A stretch of 37,354 nucleotides of DNA from the NCBI GenBank assembly GCA_008015595.1, contig SSFW01000062.1:1-37354 (forward strand), in the 5' to 3' direction. Both the position numbers and the translations under genes were made by a program. The notes beneath the pieces are model-generated. The model had not been told where the DNA came from. It worked only from the letters and a program-made list of their open reading frames with translations, and did not search any database. Origin of the DNA: Nitrosomonas sp. (lineage in GTDB: Bacteria; Pseudomonadota; Gammaproteobacteria; Burkholderiales; Nitrosomonadaceae). Positions 10,820 through 20,386 of the stretch are shown here, in pieces (within the stretch, counting starts at the first letter, position 1; every line of letters starts with the position of its first letter).

Positions 10820-12847
10820 TCAAGAATACACTTCAACCACCCCGCCTAACTCCACTACCGTTAACGAAATCGTCAGTCGCTCAGGTATGCATGGCCAAAC
10901 TAGCACCAATTTAATAGCCTGCATAATCTTTTCAAACCCACCTTCAGACTGTGATACTGAATAAAAAGGTTTACTACTAAGCCTACTTTCATTTGATACC
11001 GAAAGTAACAACCTACCTTTTAATGTACTGTCTTCTAGAAAGATACTGGTGAAATCCATTAACTCTAATTCTTGCCCGAATCCGCCCAAAACTAAATCAT
11101 CTCTAATGTATTTGCCACCAACTCCATCACAACTAGGCATAGCCAAGTTAAATTCTGTCTTGAGGTAACCCTCTACTCGGGACTTAGAAGTATACGTTAT
11201 CAGCAATTGATTTTCAATTAATTCAATCTTTTTATTGATTTTATAACCATCGAAGTCTGCTTTAAATTTTATCCCGTGATCATGTTTTGATTCAAATTGG
11301 TACATCACTAAGTGATCATCGATAGATTCAACAAAAAGTGCTTGCGCTGCTCTGCCCCCTTCTAAATCCGCTGAGCTAATTTGATGTTTAAAACTCAACC
11401 GATCATGTGCCGATGCAATACCCGATCCACTTTGTTGTAAATTAGGCATATCATATTTAATTTTGTGATAATAATGCTCTTCCTGCCTACGAAGGGTATC
11501 ACCGAAGTTGTGCTTAAGCTTATAAGCGTCAAATTCACAAATACTAGCTGCCCCATCAAGCTTTGAAATCACTTGCAATATTCCATTATTCAAATAGATC
11601 TCTTCTACTCCATCCAAATCTGTATCTTCTATGTAGATAGTCGGTCTTGGTGCAATTAGATCCAACATCCCTTCAAGCTCAACGATATTATTGAAAACAG
11701 CACGCCTAAGATGTGGAAGATATAAACCACCAAATAAACCATGCCAATATGCATCATTGGCTTGTGAGGCATAGAGCTTCTCGCGCATTGTTGCGCTTTG
11801 CTGTTTAACCGGAAGCGAGGCAAAACGCTGTGATAAACTCAGCATCCGCTTATGCATCCAATTCGATTCTGGATACCGTGAGAAAAAATTCTTCCAGATA
11901 CCCCCCCTTAGAAAGGGTTTATTGTGTTCATACGATCCTGATACTTTAGACTGCTGAACTAAATCAGCATACCGATTCGCTAAATCTGCAGGTAAAGTCC
12001 ACTCATTCATCTCAATATAAGAAGTTGTTGGAAGATAAATGATTCCTCGAGATTTTTCTGAACGATGATAATCCCGATAATGACTTGTCATTATTTGAGG
12101 AGAAGCGAGTACCCCCTGTATAAACTGTTCCAACCAACCTTTTTCATAAACCCATTGGTAGGTTTCAGGCCAAATTCCAAATTTTTCAATATCGTCAAAA
12201 TAGATTGCTGCAACTCGTTGACTTGCCGCTTGATGCTCCGAGAGTGACTCTATATATGCAATTGCATCACTCGCAGGAGAAAAAGGAAGTTTGTAGCGTA
12301 ACGCTTCAGAAATCGGAAAAAGATCCAGTCTCTGATTATCTTCTTCTGTCGTAAAATAGCCATTGAGCTCAGCTTTCGTTTTTCCGGCACAAAGAAAATG
12401 GTAATCATCTACGATGACATAGCTTATTCCACAATCAACTAATGCAGGAATAACAGTTGACTCCCAAACTCTCTCTGTTAGCCATGCTCCCTGGGGCCGC
12501 TGCCCTAATTTTTTGTTTAATTTTTTAGAGAATGTTTCTAGCTGTCCGATTCGATCGCGATTGGGTATTGTTGCTAGAACGGGTTCCGTATCACCTGCGC
12601 TAAACAACTCGACTTGACCTCGCTTTACCATTGCTTTGAGCAATTTCATATCTTCAGGATGATGATCGAATAAATAGTCGAGTAACCACCCAGAAAAGTG
12701 AACTGCAAATTTAAAATCAGGGTATCGATGTACTACATGCAAAAAAGGTTTATAGCAGCGAATGTGCGCGTCTTCTAAGACCTCTGGAAAGTTTCCAACA
12801 GGCTGGTGGGCATGAACACCAAAAAGCAATGATACGGGTTTTGACAT
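10820..12847 (-). CDS. GH57 4-alpha-glucanotransferase/alpha-amylase-type enzyme
   Basis: Predicted cytoplasmic alpha-glucan-remodelling enzyme of glycoside hydrolase family 57, 675 residues, close in layout to the Thermococcus litoralis 4-alpha-glucanotransferase. The catalytic barrel is N-terminal: HAHQP at residues 12-16, ELFSAGDTEPVL (80-91), WLTERVWE with the probable nucleophile Glu125, and FDDIEKFGIWP with the probable acid/base Asp at 218-219. The C-terminal half resembles the beta-sandwich DUF1925/DUF1926 region. It lies 107 bases downstream of a second GH57 gene and probably belongs to the glgC transcript. A GAGG ribosome site precedes the ATG. Transferase versus hydrolase activity cannot be decided from sequence alone. 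Confidence 0.88.
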   Translation of the reverse strand: MSKPVSLLFGVHAHQPVGNFPEVLEDAHIRCYKPFLHVVHRYPDFKFAVHFSGWLLDYLFDHHPEDMKLLKAMVKRGQVELFSAGDTEPVLATIPNRDRIGQLETFSKKLNKKLGQRPQGAWLTERVWESTVIPALVDCGISYVIVDDYHFLCAGKTKAELNGYFTTEEDNQRLDLFPISEALRYKLPFSPASDAIAYIESLSEHQAASQRVAAIYFDDIEKFGIWPETYQWVYEKGWLEQFIQGVLASPQIMTSHYRDYHRSEKSRGIIYLPTTSYIEMNEWTLPADLANRYADLVQQSKVSGSYEHNKPFLRGGIWKNFFSRYPESNWMHKRMLSLSQRFASLPVKQQSATMREKLYASQANDAYWHGLFGGLYLPHLRRAVFNNIVELEGMLDLIAPRPTIYIEDTDLDGVEEIYLNNGILQVISKLDGAASICEFDAYKLKHNFGDTLRRQEEHYYHKIKYDMPNLQQSGSGIASAHDRLSFKHQISSADLEGGRAAQALFVESIDDHLVMYQFESKHDHGIKFKADFDGYKINKKIELIENQLLITYTSKSRVEGYLKTEFNLAMPSCDGVGGKYIRDDLVLGGFGQELELMDFTSIFLEDSTLKGRLLLSVSNESRLSSKPFYSVSQSEGGFEKIMQAIKLVLVWPCIPERLTISLTVVELGGVVEVYS

Positions 12848-12927
12848 GACTCAATTTCCCTCACGAAGGGTAGAATAATTACACACGTCTGGATAGACTC
12901 ATACTCAATTCTGACATGACCAAATTC

Positions 12928-12941
12928 TGAGTAATTACTCA
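12928..12941. repeat. 14-bp perfect palindrome between the two GH57 genes
   Basis: TGAGTAATTACTCA is a perfect self-complementary sequence 14 bases past the stop of the upstream GH57 gene. No T-run follows it on the minus strand, so it is not a standard terminator. It could be an operator for the downstream GH57 gene (start at 12847) or chance in AT-rich DNA. Confidence 0.4.
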
Positions 12942-12954
12942 ACAAAAAAATGAT

Positions 12955-14661
12955 TTAATTTGAACGTCGCATCGTTTCTATCATGCGAGCATTACTGTTG
13001 CCATAACTAATGGGTTCTGATAATTCACTCGGTATTGGTTGTTTAAGTAGGCTATATAGATTCGCAAGATTCTTGCGAAATAGGCGATCAAAACTTGCAA
13101 CAGCCTGTGAGGAATTATAATCGCCGAACCACCAAAACCAATCTGAACTTTCGCATGATGCAAGCTGCCGTTTAGCTGCTGCTTGTTCCTCATCGGTTAA
13201 ATTACCTATTTTCAAGACCGCATCATAACTTTGTTTAGCCTTACATAGGATATCCCAAGCCAAATTTTTGTCATGGCTTCCGATCCAGGTTGAAAAATTA
13301 CCATAAACCCAGCTCCCCGCGGCCAAATTCGGCAGAAAAACAGCCTCAGTATCCGATTCTTTTAAATGCACCAAGTAGTCTCGAAACGTGGAAGTTTTAA
13401 TTGCCAAATGATTCCCTATCATTTCGTAAAGATCGTTTAGAAAGTAGTATCCATTATAAGGATAGGATTCCCATGCATTTTCTCCATCTAGTATGATCGT
13501 AACCACGGGATCCTCAGCATCCTTTACCTCATGATGAATCCTTTCCAGTGAATGTACAAAATTTTCTGCAGCATCCCGACCATACCATTTAGCATACTCA
13601 AATCCGATCATATCCGATAACTTGTCATCACGAAAAAAACAAATCACATCTTCTTTATTTGTTAATACTTTATAAGCGCGATATAAATACTCACTCCGCT
13701 CAGGTAACTGCCTATCAGGATAGGATTTACGCAAGCTCTGAGCCAACACACCTTCACCACTCGCAGTCCATTTCAACTCCGATGCAGCAAGAATTTCTAC
13801 GAAATCCTTTGAAATCCCACCTTCTGCAGGCCATACACCAAATGGGTAAGAATGAAAACGTTGTTTATGAGATTCTTTAGCCAATTCAAGATGATAAGCA
13901 ACACGGTCTCGCCCTCCTGGGTAGTTAGAATTTGACGGTAAAATAGCGTCAGGAAGGCTATCGTAGGCTGAATTGAAATCGATCAATAAGGGTGAAAGTG
14001 GGTGATAATGTGGGGTAGTTGATAACTCAATCTGTCCTGATACTGCAAGTTTGCGATAGCGCGATATCAAATCCTGAATTAATGTTCCGATCAATTCAAA
14101 TAACTGCTTGCGATCACTATAGGTAAAACTGTTACCCTGCTGCATCAGTTTTCCAACTAATTCACAATTTTTGCGAACACTCTCACCCGTCCAGGCTAGG
14201 TGATACCAAGTCAACAAATCAGCAAGATACTGACCTGAAACGTAACTCATCTCTGCGTCCCCGTTGCCTATCAACGTTTCATAGATATCCCGTAAATGCT
14301 GATAGGCTCGGTAGGGCTTGAGCATCGTATCATGATTACTTTGAAAACACTGATTCAAAATAAACATTCGATCCTCTAGTGAAATCAAGTTTAAATCTGG
14401 AGTAATCAATAAGCGTAGTAGTGGATCCCGCAGCGTTTCTTGCAAAAATTGATCAGAGTAATCTTCAAGCTGTTCAAGAAGTATAGGTACAAAATTGATC
14501 ACTGCCTTTACTCTTGGATGTTTCTCTAAGTGATAGGCCATATCGGTGTAATCTTTGATCGCGTGCAAGTAAACCCACGGAAGCAAAAATTCACCAGTTT
14601 CATGGTCCCGATAGTCAGGCTGGTGCATATGCCACATTAAAATTAAATTAAGCGAATTCAT
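12955..14661 (-). CDS. GH57 alpha-amylase/alpha-mannosidase-like protein (COG1449 type)
   Basis: Second family-57 glycoside hydrolase, about 568 residues from the ATG at 14659-14661. A TTG six codons upstream is an alternative but has no ribosome site. Motifs are MWHMHQPDYRD at the N-terminus, PWVYLHAIKDY, GVWPAEGGIS (GH57 region 3 with the likely nucleophile Glu) and ILDGENAWE (region 4 with the likely acid/base Asp). No signal peptide is seen, so it is probably cytoplasmic and acts on storage alpha-glucan. It starts 38 bases after the end of glgC, supporting a shared transcript with ADP-glucose synthesis. The exact substrate is unknown; the family includes amylases, branching enzymes and transferases. 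Confidence 0.85.
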   Translation of the reverse strand: MNSLNLILMWHMHQPDYRDHETGEFLLPWVYLHAIKDYTDMAYHLEKHPRVKAVINFVPILLEQLEDYSDQFLQETLRDPLLRLLITPDLNLISLEDRMFILNQCFQSNHDTMLKPYRAYQHLRDIYETLIGNGDAEMSYVSGQYLADLLTWYHLAWTGESVRKNCELVGKLMQQGNSFTYSDRKQLFELIGTLIQDLISRYRKLAVSGQIELSTTPHYHPLSPLLIDFNSAYDSLPDAILPSNSNYPGGRDRVAYHLELAKESHKQRFHSYPFGVWPAEGGISKDFVEILAASELKWTASGEGVLAQSLRKSYPDRQLPERSEYLYRAYKVLTNKEDVICFFRDDKLSDMIGFEYAKWYGRDAAENFVHSLERIHHEVKDAEDPVVTIILDGENAWESYPYNGYYFLNDLYEMIGNHLAIKTSTFRDYLVHLKESDTEAVFLPNLAAGSWVYGNFSTWIGSHDKNLAWDILCKAKQSYDAVLKIGNLTDEEQAAAKRQLASCESSDWFWWFGDYNSSQAVASFDRLFRKNLANLYSLLKQPIPSELSEPISYGNSNARMIETMRRSN

Positions 14662-14699
14662 TCCCAAACGATCCAACAAAAAATTTAAAAATTCCTCAC

Positions 14700-15947
14700 T
14701 TAACGTAATTCATGAATACCCTGCCCAAGCATTTCAGGCGTAATTAACGTAATTCCTTTTTTAGTTACATGAAACCGCTTACCATCCTCTTCAGCATCAA
14801 AACCTACCCTAAGTCCTTCTGGAATAATGCAGTTTTTTTCTACAACAACATTCTTTAAACGTGCGTGCCGCCCAATATCGACATTAGGCAGTATCACCGA
14901 ATCTTCGATTATTCCAAAACTTCTAACCTGAACATTGGAAAACAATAAAGAGCGTCGAATCGTCGCACCACTAATAATACAGCCGCCCGACACCATGGAA
15001 TCCAGCGCTTGCCCACGCCGATTATCATCATCAAAAACAAACTTGGCGGGTGGCAGTTGCTCTTGGTATGTCCAGATAGGCCAGTCTTCATCATAAAGAT
15101 TAAGATCGGGAGTCACGGTTGTCAGATCGATATTTGCTTCCCAATAAGCATCAATCGTTCCCACATCCCTCCAATAAGGAATACCTGATGCCATGTTGAC
15201 ACAACTATTGGTAAAGCGATGTGCATACACTCGATATTGGCTGTTGACTAAATAAGGGATAATATCTTTTCCAAAATCATGCGTTGAAGCATTGTCATCA
15301 TGATCCCGTATCAATTGTTCAAATAAAAACTGTGAATTAAAAACATAAATGCCCATACTAGCGAGCGCGCGGTCTGGCTGCCCTGGAATCGGGGTAGGGT
15401 TCTCTGGTTTCTCTGCAAAGCTCGTTATGCGCCATTGCTCATCAACCGCCATAACTCCAAACGCTCGCGCTTCTTCAAGCGAAACCTCCAAACACGCGAT
15501 AGACATATCCGCCCCTTTCTGAATATGCTCATCCAGCAGCTTGCTGTAATCCATCTTATAGATATGATCGCCACCTAAAATCAATACATAGCTAGGATCA
15601 TGATTGCGCAATATATCCAAATTCTGAAACACCGCATCGGCAGTTCCTTGATACCAAGTTTCTTCTGTTCGTTGTTGAGCAGGCAATAATTCAACAAATT
15701 CCTTAAAACGACCATCAAGAAAACTCCACCCTCTTTGGATATGGCGAATTAAACTTTGCGCTTTATACTGAGTTACGACCCCAATCCGACGAACACCGGA
15801 ATTCACGCAATTAGAAAGCGGAAAATCAATGATACGAAACTTGCCACCAAAGGGCACAGCCGGCTTGGCGCGCCAATCAGTCATGTTATGCAAGCGACTA
15901 CCGCGGCCACCTGCCAAAATTAGTGCAAGGGTATTTCGTGTCGCCAT
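14700..15947 (-). CDS. glgC: Glucose-1-phosphate adenylyltransferase
   Basis: Makes ADP-glucose from ATP and glucose-1-phosphate, the committed step of bacterial glycogen synthesis. It has 415 residues (431 in E. coli). The N-terminal nucleotidyltransferase domain has [11 protein letters not shown] (residues 9-19), the conserved [19 protein letters not shown] segment with the allosteric/active-site lysines, [10 protein letters not shown] and FAEKPENP. The C-terminal part is a left-handed beta-helix. A strong GGGGGG ribosome site precedes the ATG at 15945-15947. It is divergent from glgB with a 203-base intergenic region. No glycogen synthase (glgA) gene is in the window. Confidence 0.97.
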   Translation of the reverse strand: MATRNTLALILAGGRGSRLHNMTDWRAKPAVPFGGKFRIIDFPLSNCVNSGVRRIGVVTQYKAQSLIRHIQRGWSFLDGRFKEFVELLPAQQRTEETWYQGTADAVFQNLDILRNHDPSYVLILGGDHIYKMDYSKLLDEHIQKGADMSIACLEVSLEEARAFGVMAVDEQWRITSFAEKPENPTPIPGQPDRALASMGIYVFNSQFLFEQLIRDHDDNASTHDFGKDIIPYLVNSQYRVYAHRFTNSCVNMASGIPYWRDVGTIDAYWEANIDLTTVTPDLNLYDEDWPIWTYQEQLPPAKFVFDDDNRRGQALDSMVSGGCIISGATIRRSLLFSNVQVRSFGIIEDSVILPNVDIGRHARLKNVVVEKNCIIPEGLRVGFDAEEDGKRFHVTKKGITLITPEMLGQGIHELR

Positions 15948-16060
15948 ACAACATCCCCCCGATAAAAAAGTTTACTTTCTAGCCCTGAATTACTATCCCA
16001 ATGATTTATAAACAAAAAAGTGCGTCTTTGAAATCTAAAGTCAGGTATCACTTTCCCATC

Positions 16061-16085
16061 GCCACAGGCTGATTTAAACTGTGGC
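16061..16085. promoter_or_regulatory. Inverted repeat between divergent glgC and glgB
   Basis: Perfect 7-base arms GCCACAG (16061-16067) and CTGTGGC (16079-16085) with an 11-base spacer, 65 bases before the glgB start and 114 bases before the glgC start. It may be an operator shared by the divergent genes or a hairpin in the glgB leader. No known regulator motif was recognised. Confidence 0.4.
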
Positions 16086-16150
16086 TGTTCATCGAATTGT
16101 TTATTCTTCTATTGTTCCATCTTACTTGATCCCTAATAGCATTACTAGCC

Positions 16151-18358
16151 ATGAAATCAAAGCAGCTATCAACCGTTTCTTACCCTCTACAGCATGAGCT
16201 GCTTACAGCTAGACTTCATGATCCATTTGCCTATTTAGGCGCGCACCCAGTTTCCAATGAAACCGTTGTAAGAACTTTCTTACCACATGCAGAAAAAGTT
16301 TGGCTGCAAACTGAAGCAGGTTTTACTGAAATGACCTGTGCTCATGTCGATGGGCTCTTTGAATGGCGCGGCAAAGATTCAATCCCAAAATGCTATCGCA
16401 TCAGAATACGTAAAAAAAATGATGCGGCACCAGAAAATTTACATGAATTTTATGACCCTTACTCGTTCCCACTGCAAATTTCTGATTTAGATTTGTATTT
16501 ATTTAATGAAGGTAAATTACACCAAGCCTACCGAATGCTAGGAGCGCATCACTTAACGATCAATGGTATCGCAGGAATACGCTTTTCGGTTTGGGCGCCC
16601 AATGCCGAGCGAGTCAGTGTCGTAGGAGATCACAATGGCTGGGATGGGCGTGTCCATCCCATGGCCGTTCATCATCAAAGTGGTGTTTGGGAATTATTTA
16701 TACCAGGATTTCCAGGTCATGGGATTTACAAATATGAAATTCGTAACCGCCATAGCGGTGAGATACTACTAAAAACCGATCCTTTTGCAAATTATCATGA
16801 GATTCGACCGAATAATGCTGCATATACACCGACTCATTCCAGTTTTACATGGAGTGACGATCTATGGATGAATCAAAGAAAACATTGGGATTGGCTTCAT
16901 GCACCGCTTAATCTATATGAAATTCATGTTGGATCATGGAAACGCCACCCCGATGGTAAATTCTTCAACTATCGTGAGTTAGCGCACCATTTAATTCCTT
17001 ATTTACTTGAAATGGGTTATACCCATGTCGAGTTATTGCCCATTTCCGAACATCCCCTTGATGAATCGTGGGGCTATCAAACGACAGGTTACTTTGCAGT
17101 AACAAGCCGCTATGGCTCACCTGAGGATTTCAAATTTTTTATCAATGCCTGCCATCAGGCAAACATAGGCGTTATTCTGGATTGGGTTCCCGCGCATTTT
17201 CCGCAAGATAGTTTCTCACTGGCACGATTTGATGGAACTGCTCTCTACGAGCATGAAGACCCTCGGCTCGGGTTTCATCACGACTGGGGTACTTTTATCT
17301 TTAATTATGGCCGGAATGAAGTGAAATCGTTTTTACTATCCAGTGCGCATTACTGGTTAAATAATTTTCATCTCGATGGATTACGGGTAGATGCAGTGGC
17401 CTCAATGCTTTATCTCGATTACTCGCGTCAACACGGTGAATGGCTACCAAATAAATATGGTGGTCGTGAAAATCTCGAAGCCATCGATTTCCTGCGCGAA
17501 CTCAACATCATGGTTCATGATGCATTTCCAGGCGCGCTCACATTTGCAGAAGAATCAACTGCATGGCCTGCGGTTTCACGTCCAACTTATGTGGGAGGAC
17601 TCGGTTTCTCGATGAAGTGGAATATGGGCTGGATGAATGATACGTTGAGCTACATTCGCCAGGATCCGATTTATCGGCGCTATCATCATAATCAACTTAC
17701 CTTCAATCAACTCTACGCTTATTCTGAGAACTTTGTATTACCCTTTTCTCACGATGAAGTCGTCCATGGGAAGGGGTCGTTATTAGGTAAAATGCCGGGC
17801 GATGCGTGGCAGAAGTTTGCAAATTTAAGGCTATTATTAACCTACCAAATGACTTGTCCAGGAAAAAAACTAAACTTCATGGGCAATGAATTTGCACAGG
17901 CTCGTGAATGGCAAGTCAATCAGCAACTCGACTGGAACCTACTCGATTACAAGCTGCATCGCGGCGTACAATTAGCCATACATGACTTAAATCATTTATA
18001 CCTTGAAACACCCGCCCTTCACCAACTCGATTTTGAACAAGAAGGTTTTTGCTGGGCAGACTGTAATGACGCCGATCAATCAGTCATCAGTTATTTGCGT
18101 TATGCGCAAGATGGGTCATTCAGCCTCATCGTCCTGAATTTCACACCGGTTCCACGGGAGAATTATCGGATCGGTGTACCCGCACGGGGTATTTATCATG
18201 AAGTTTTCAATAGCGATTCAACCTACTACGGCGGTGGAAATGTCGGTAATCCCAAACAAATCTTTTCTGTTGCAGAACCCTGGTTAGAATATCAAGATTC
18301 CGTGATCATCACATTACCGCCTTTAGCTGGAATTATTTTAGCGCTTACCCCTACTTGA
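16151..18358 (+). CDS. glgB: 1,4-alpha-glucan branching enzyme (GH13)
   Basis: Creates alpha-1,6 branches in glycogen. It has 735 residues, close to E. coli GlgB (728). The order is an N-terminal extension, CBM48 (GIRFSVWAPNAERVSVVGDHNGWDGR, about 142-167), the GH13 barrel and a C-terminal beta domain. The catalytic triad is visible: Asp414 in GLRVDAV, Glu467 in FAEEST and Asp535 in SHDEVVHGK. Each is offset +9 from E. coli D405/E458/D526. The other GH13 region is ILDWVPAHFP. It is transcribed away from glgC and the GH57 genes, so synthesis and remodelling share one intergenic control region. No clear Shine-Dalgarno precedes the ATG. Confidence 0.97.
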   Translation: MKSKQLSTVSYPLQHELLTARLHDPFAYLGAHPVSNETVVRTFLPHAEKVWLQTEAGFTEMTCAHVDGLFEWRGKDSIPKCYRIRIRKKNDAAPENLHEFYDPYSFPLQISDLDLYLFNEGKLHQAYRMLGAHHLTINGIAGIRFSVWAPNAERVSVVGDHNGWDGRVHPMAVHHQSGVWELFIPGFPGHGIYKYEIRNRHSGEILLKTDPFANYHEIRPNNAAYTPTHSSFTWSDDLWMNQRKHWDWLHAPLNLYEIHVGSWKRHPDGKFFNYRELAHHLIPYLLEMGYTHVELLPISEHPLDESWGYQTTGYFAVTSRYGSPEDFKFFINACHQANIGVILDWVPAHFPQDSFSLARFDGTALYEHEDPRLGFHHDWGTFIFNYGRNEVKSFLLSSAHYWLNNFHLDGLRVDAVASMLYLDYSRQHGEWLPNKYGGRENLEAIDFLRELNIMVHDAFPGALTFAEESTAWPAVSRPTYVGGLGFSMKWNMGWMNDTLSYIRQDPIYRRYHHNQLTFNQLYAYSENFVLPFSHDEVVHGKGSLLGKMPGDAWQKFANLRLLLTYQMTCPGKKLNFMGNEFAQAREWQVNQQLDWNLLDYKLHRGVQLAIHDLNHLYLETPALHQLDFEQEGFCWADCNDADQSVISYLRYAQDGSFSLIVLNFTPVPRENYRIGVPARGIYHEVFNSDSTYYGGGNVGNPKQIFSVAEPWLEYQDSVIITLPPLAGIILALTPT

Positions 18359-18456
18359 TCATTGACAAGTTTTTAAATCGATATCCTCTTTAAACTTGAT
18401 CTCCAACCACCATATAATAAAAGTAACTCGTACTCAATATAGGGCTGACCGTTAAC

Positions 18457-19563
18457 ATGACCATGCAAGCGAATGCAATCGATTTTGAAAACTACGAATT
18501 ACTACAAGATGAAATTTGCGCGCAAAGAATCGTTGCAGCCAAAGCCAAGCTAGGGAAAAAGGCCGTTATTCTGGCGCATCATTACCAACGCGCAGATGTT
18601 TACTGTCATGCTGATTTAACGGGCGATTCGCTCAAGCTTTCCTACTTGGCTGCCCAAACCGATGCAGATTATTTAGTATTCTGTGGCGTACACTTTATGG
18701 CAGAAGTAGCAGATATTCTCTCAAGCCCACAACAAATCGCGATCTTACCTGATCTCTCAGCGGGATGCTCAATGGCAGATATGGCAAATCTTTCCAAAGT
18801 AGAGCGTGCCTGGCGTGAGCTTTCAGAAATTCTTAATCCCGATGAAAAAATCACCCCTGTCACTTATATTAATTCCAGTGCTGATCTAAAAGCTTTCTGT
18901 GCTGAGCACGGAGGTATCGTTTGTACGTCGAGTAATGCAACGAAAGTCTTGCAATGGTCCTTCGAACAACGTGAAAAAGTTCTATTCTTCCCCGACCAAC
19001 ATTTGGGACGTTGGAGTGGCTATAAAATGAACATACCCTTGGATGAGATGTTAGTATGGGATTTTGATGAACCGATGGGAGGATTGTCCGAAGCACAGAT
19101 CAAAAAAGCAAAAATTTTGTTATGGAAAGGACACTGCTCAGTTCATCAAATGTTTCAACCTCAGCACATTATCCGTTTCCGCAACCAATATCCAGATGGT
19201 ATCGTAATCTCACATCCGGAATGTAGCTTTGAAGTCTGTAAAGCATCGGATTATGTCGGTTCAACAGAATACATCATCAAAACCATTCGCGAAGCGGCCC
19301 CTGGAACAAGATGGTTAGTAGGCACAGAATTAAATCTAGTCGGACGAATCGCCGAAGAATTTAAAGCACAAGGAAAAATCGTGCAGTTCATGTCGCCCAT
19401 GGTTTGCATGTGTTCAACCATGGCTCGAATTGATCCACAACACTTGGCTTGGTCACTAGAAAATCTGGTGGCCGGGAAAATCGTAAACCAAATCAAAGTA
19501 CCCGATCAGGAAGCACAATTAGCTAAACTGGCGCTTGAAAGAATGCTAGCGATCTCCAAATAG
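18457..19563 (+). CDS. nadA: Quinolinate synthase A
   Basis: [4Fe-4S] enzyme that condenses iminoaspartate with dihydroxyacetone phosphate to quinolinate in de novo NAD synthesis. It has 368 residues, the length of the longer (B. subtilis-like) NadA form. Motifs are ILAHHYQRADV (38-48), DLTGDSLKLS (53-62), FCGVHFMAEVADIL, PDLSAGCSMADM (98-109), KGHCSVHQMF (224-233) and SHPECSFEVC. Candidate cluster ligands are Cys104, Cys227 and Cys317 or Cys319 in the C-terminal VCMCSTM. A perfect TATAAT at 18413-18418 is a possible -10, but its -35 is weak. The partner nadB is not in the window. Confidence 0.96.
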   Translation: MTMQANAIDFENYELLQDEICAQRIVAAKAKLGKKAVILAHHYQRADVYCHADLTGDSLKLSYLAAQTDADYLVFCGVHFMAEVADILSSPQQIAILPDLSAGCSMADMANLSKVERAWRELSEILNPDEKITPVTYINSSADLKAFCAEHGGIVCTSSNATKVLQWSFEQREKVLFFPDQHLGRWSGYKMNIPLDEMLVWDFDEPMGGLSEAQIKKAKILLWKGHCSVHQMFQPQHIIRFRNQYPDGIVISHPECSFEVCKASDYVGSTEYIIKTIREAAPGTRWLVGTELNLVGRIAEEFKAQGKIVQFMSPMVCMCSTMARIDPQHLAWSLENLVAGKIVNQIKVPDQEAQLAKLALERMLAISK

Positions 19564-19633
19564 GAGGAAGTGAATCATCTTTTGGATACTGCGGCGCTTT
19601 GTGTTCTGGAAAATTGATTGATTAAGCCAATTT

Positions 19634-20386
19634 ATGACCAACACCTTACACATCGCAACGTATAATATTCACAAGGGATTTTCCTTCTTCAATCAGCGCA
19701 TTGTCTTACATGAAATGCGGGAAAAACTAAGAACGCTAGGTACTGATATCATTTTTCTTCAAGAAGTGGTGGGAGCGCATCGCAAGCACGCCATGCGCTT
19801 TAGCAATTGGCCTTCGAACCCTCAATATGAATTTCTAGCGGATTCCGTGTGGCGCGATTTTGCTTACGGTAAGAACGCTGTTTACGATGAAGGTCACCAT
19901 GGCAATGCCATTCTCAGTCGATTTCCCATTATCCGTTGGGAAAATATAGATATTTCCGCACATCGTTTTGAGCAACGTGGCTTACTCCACTGCGAAATGG
20001 ATATTCCAGGATGGCAAGAACCACTCCACTGTATTTGTGTGCATTTAGGTCTATTCAAGCGTGGCCAAACAATGCAACTTCGTGCCATTGAAAAACGGTT
20101 GACTGAAATCATCCCCCCAACCGCCCCACTCGTTATTGCTGGTGATTTTAATGATTGGCACGGCTCTGCAAAACGTATTTTGACCGAATCGATGAAGCTA
20201 GTAGAAGTTTTTGAACAGACCCATGGCAGAACAGCGCGAAGCTTCCCTTCCCTATTTCCATTATTGCGCTTAGACCGTATCTATGTCAGGGGTTTCCAAG
20301 TAAAAAATGCCGTCGTTCACCAAAGCCCAACGTGGGCTAGAATATCCGATCACGCAGCACTTACTGCAAATATCGTTCGTCGATGA
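19634..20386 (+). CDS. Endonuclease/exonuclease/phosphatase family protein (YbhP-like)
   Basis: Metal-dependent phosphodiesterase or phosphatase fold, 250 residues, without a recognisable signal peptide. EEP-family motifs run in order: ATYNIHKG (residues 8-15, Asn11), FLQEVVG (Glu44, metal ligand), HGNAILSRFP, GDFNDWHG and the terminal SDHAAL with the catalytic His. Its last four bases overlap the start of the ClsB-type gene as ATGA (20383-20386), so translation is coupled. The same pairing occurs in E. coli (ybhP-clsB), which suggests a role linked to phospholipid synthesis. The substrate is unknown. Confidence 0.88.
   Translation: MTNTLHIATYNIHKGFSFFNQRIVLHEMREKLRTLGTDIIFLQEVVGAHRKHAMRFSNWPSNPQYEFLADSVWRDFAYGKNAVYDEGHHGNAILSRFPIIRWENIDISAHRFEQRGLLHCEMDIPGWQEPLHCICVHLGLFKRGQTMQLRAIEKRLTEIIPPTAPLVIAGDFNDWHGSAKRILTESMKLVEVFEQTHGRTARSFPSLFPLLRLDRIYVRGFQVKNAVVHQSPTWARISDHAALTANIVRR

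Noticed and set aside
12928-12941. TGAGTAATTACTCA as a transcription terminator
   Set aside because: It is AT-rich with a short stem and no following T-run on the coding strand, so only a palindrome is claimed.
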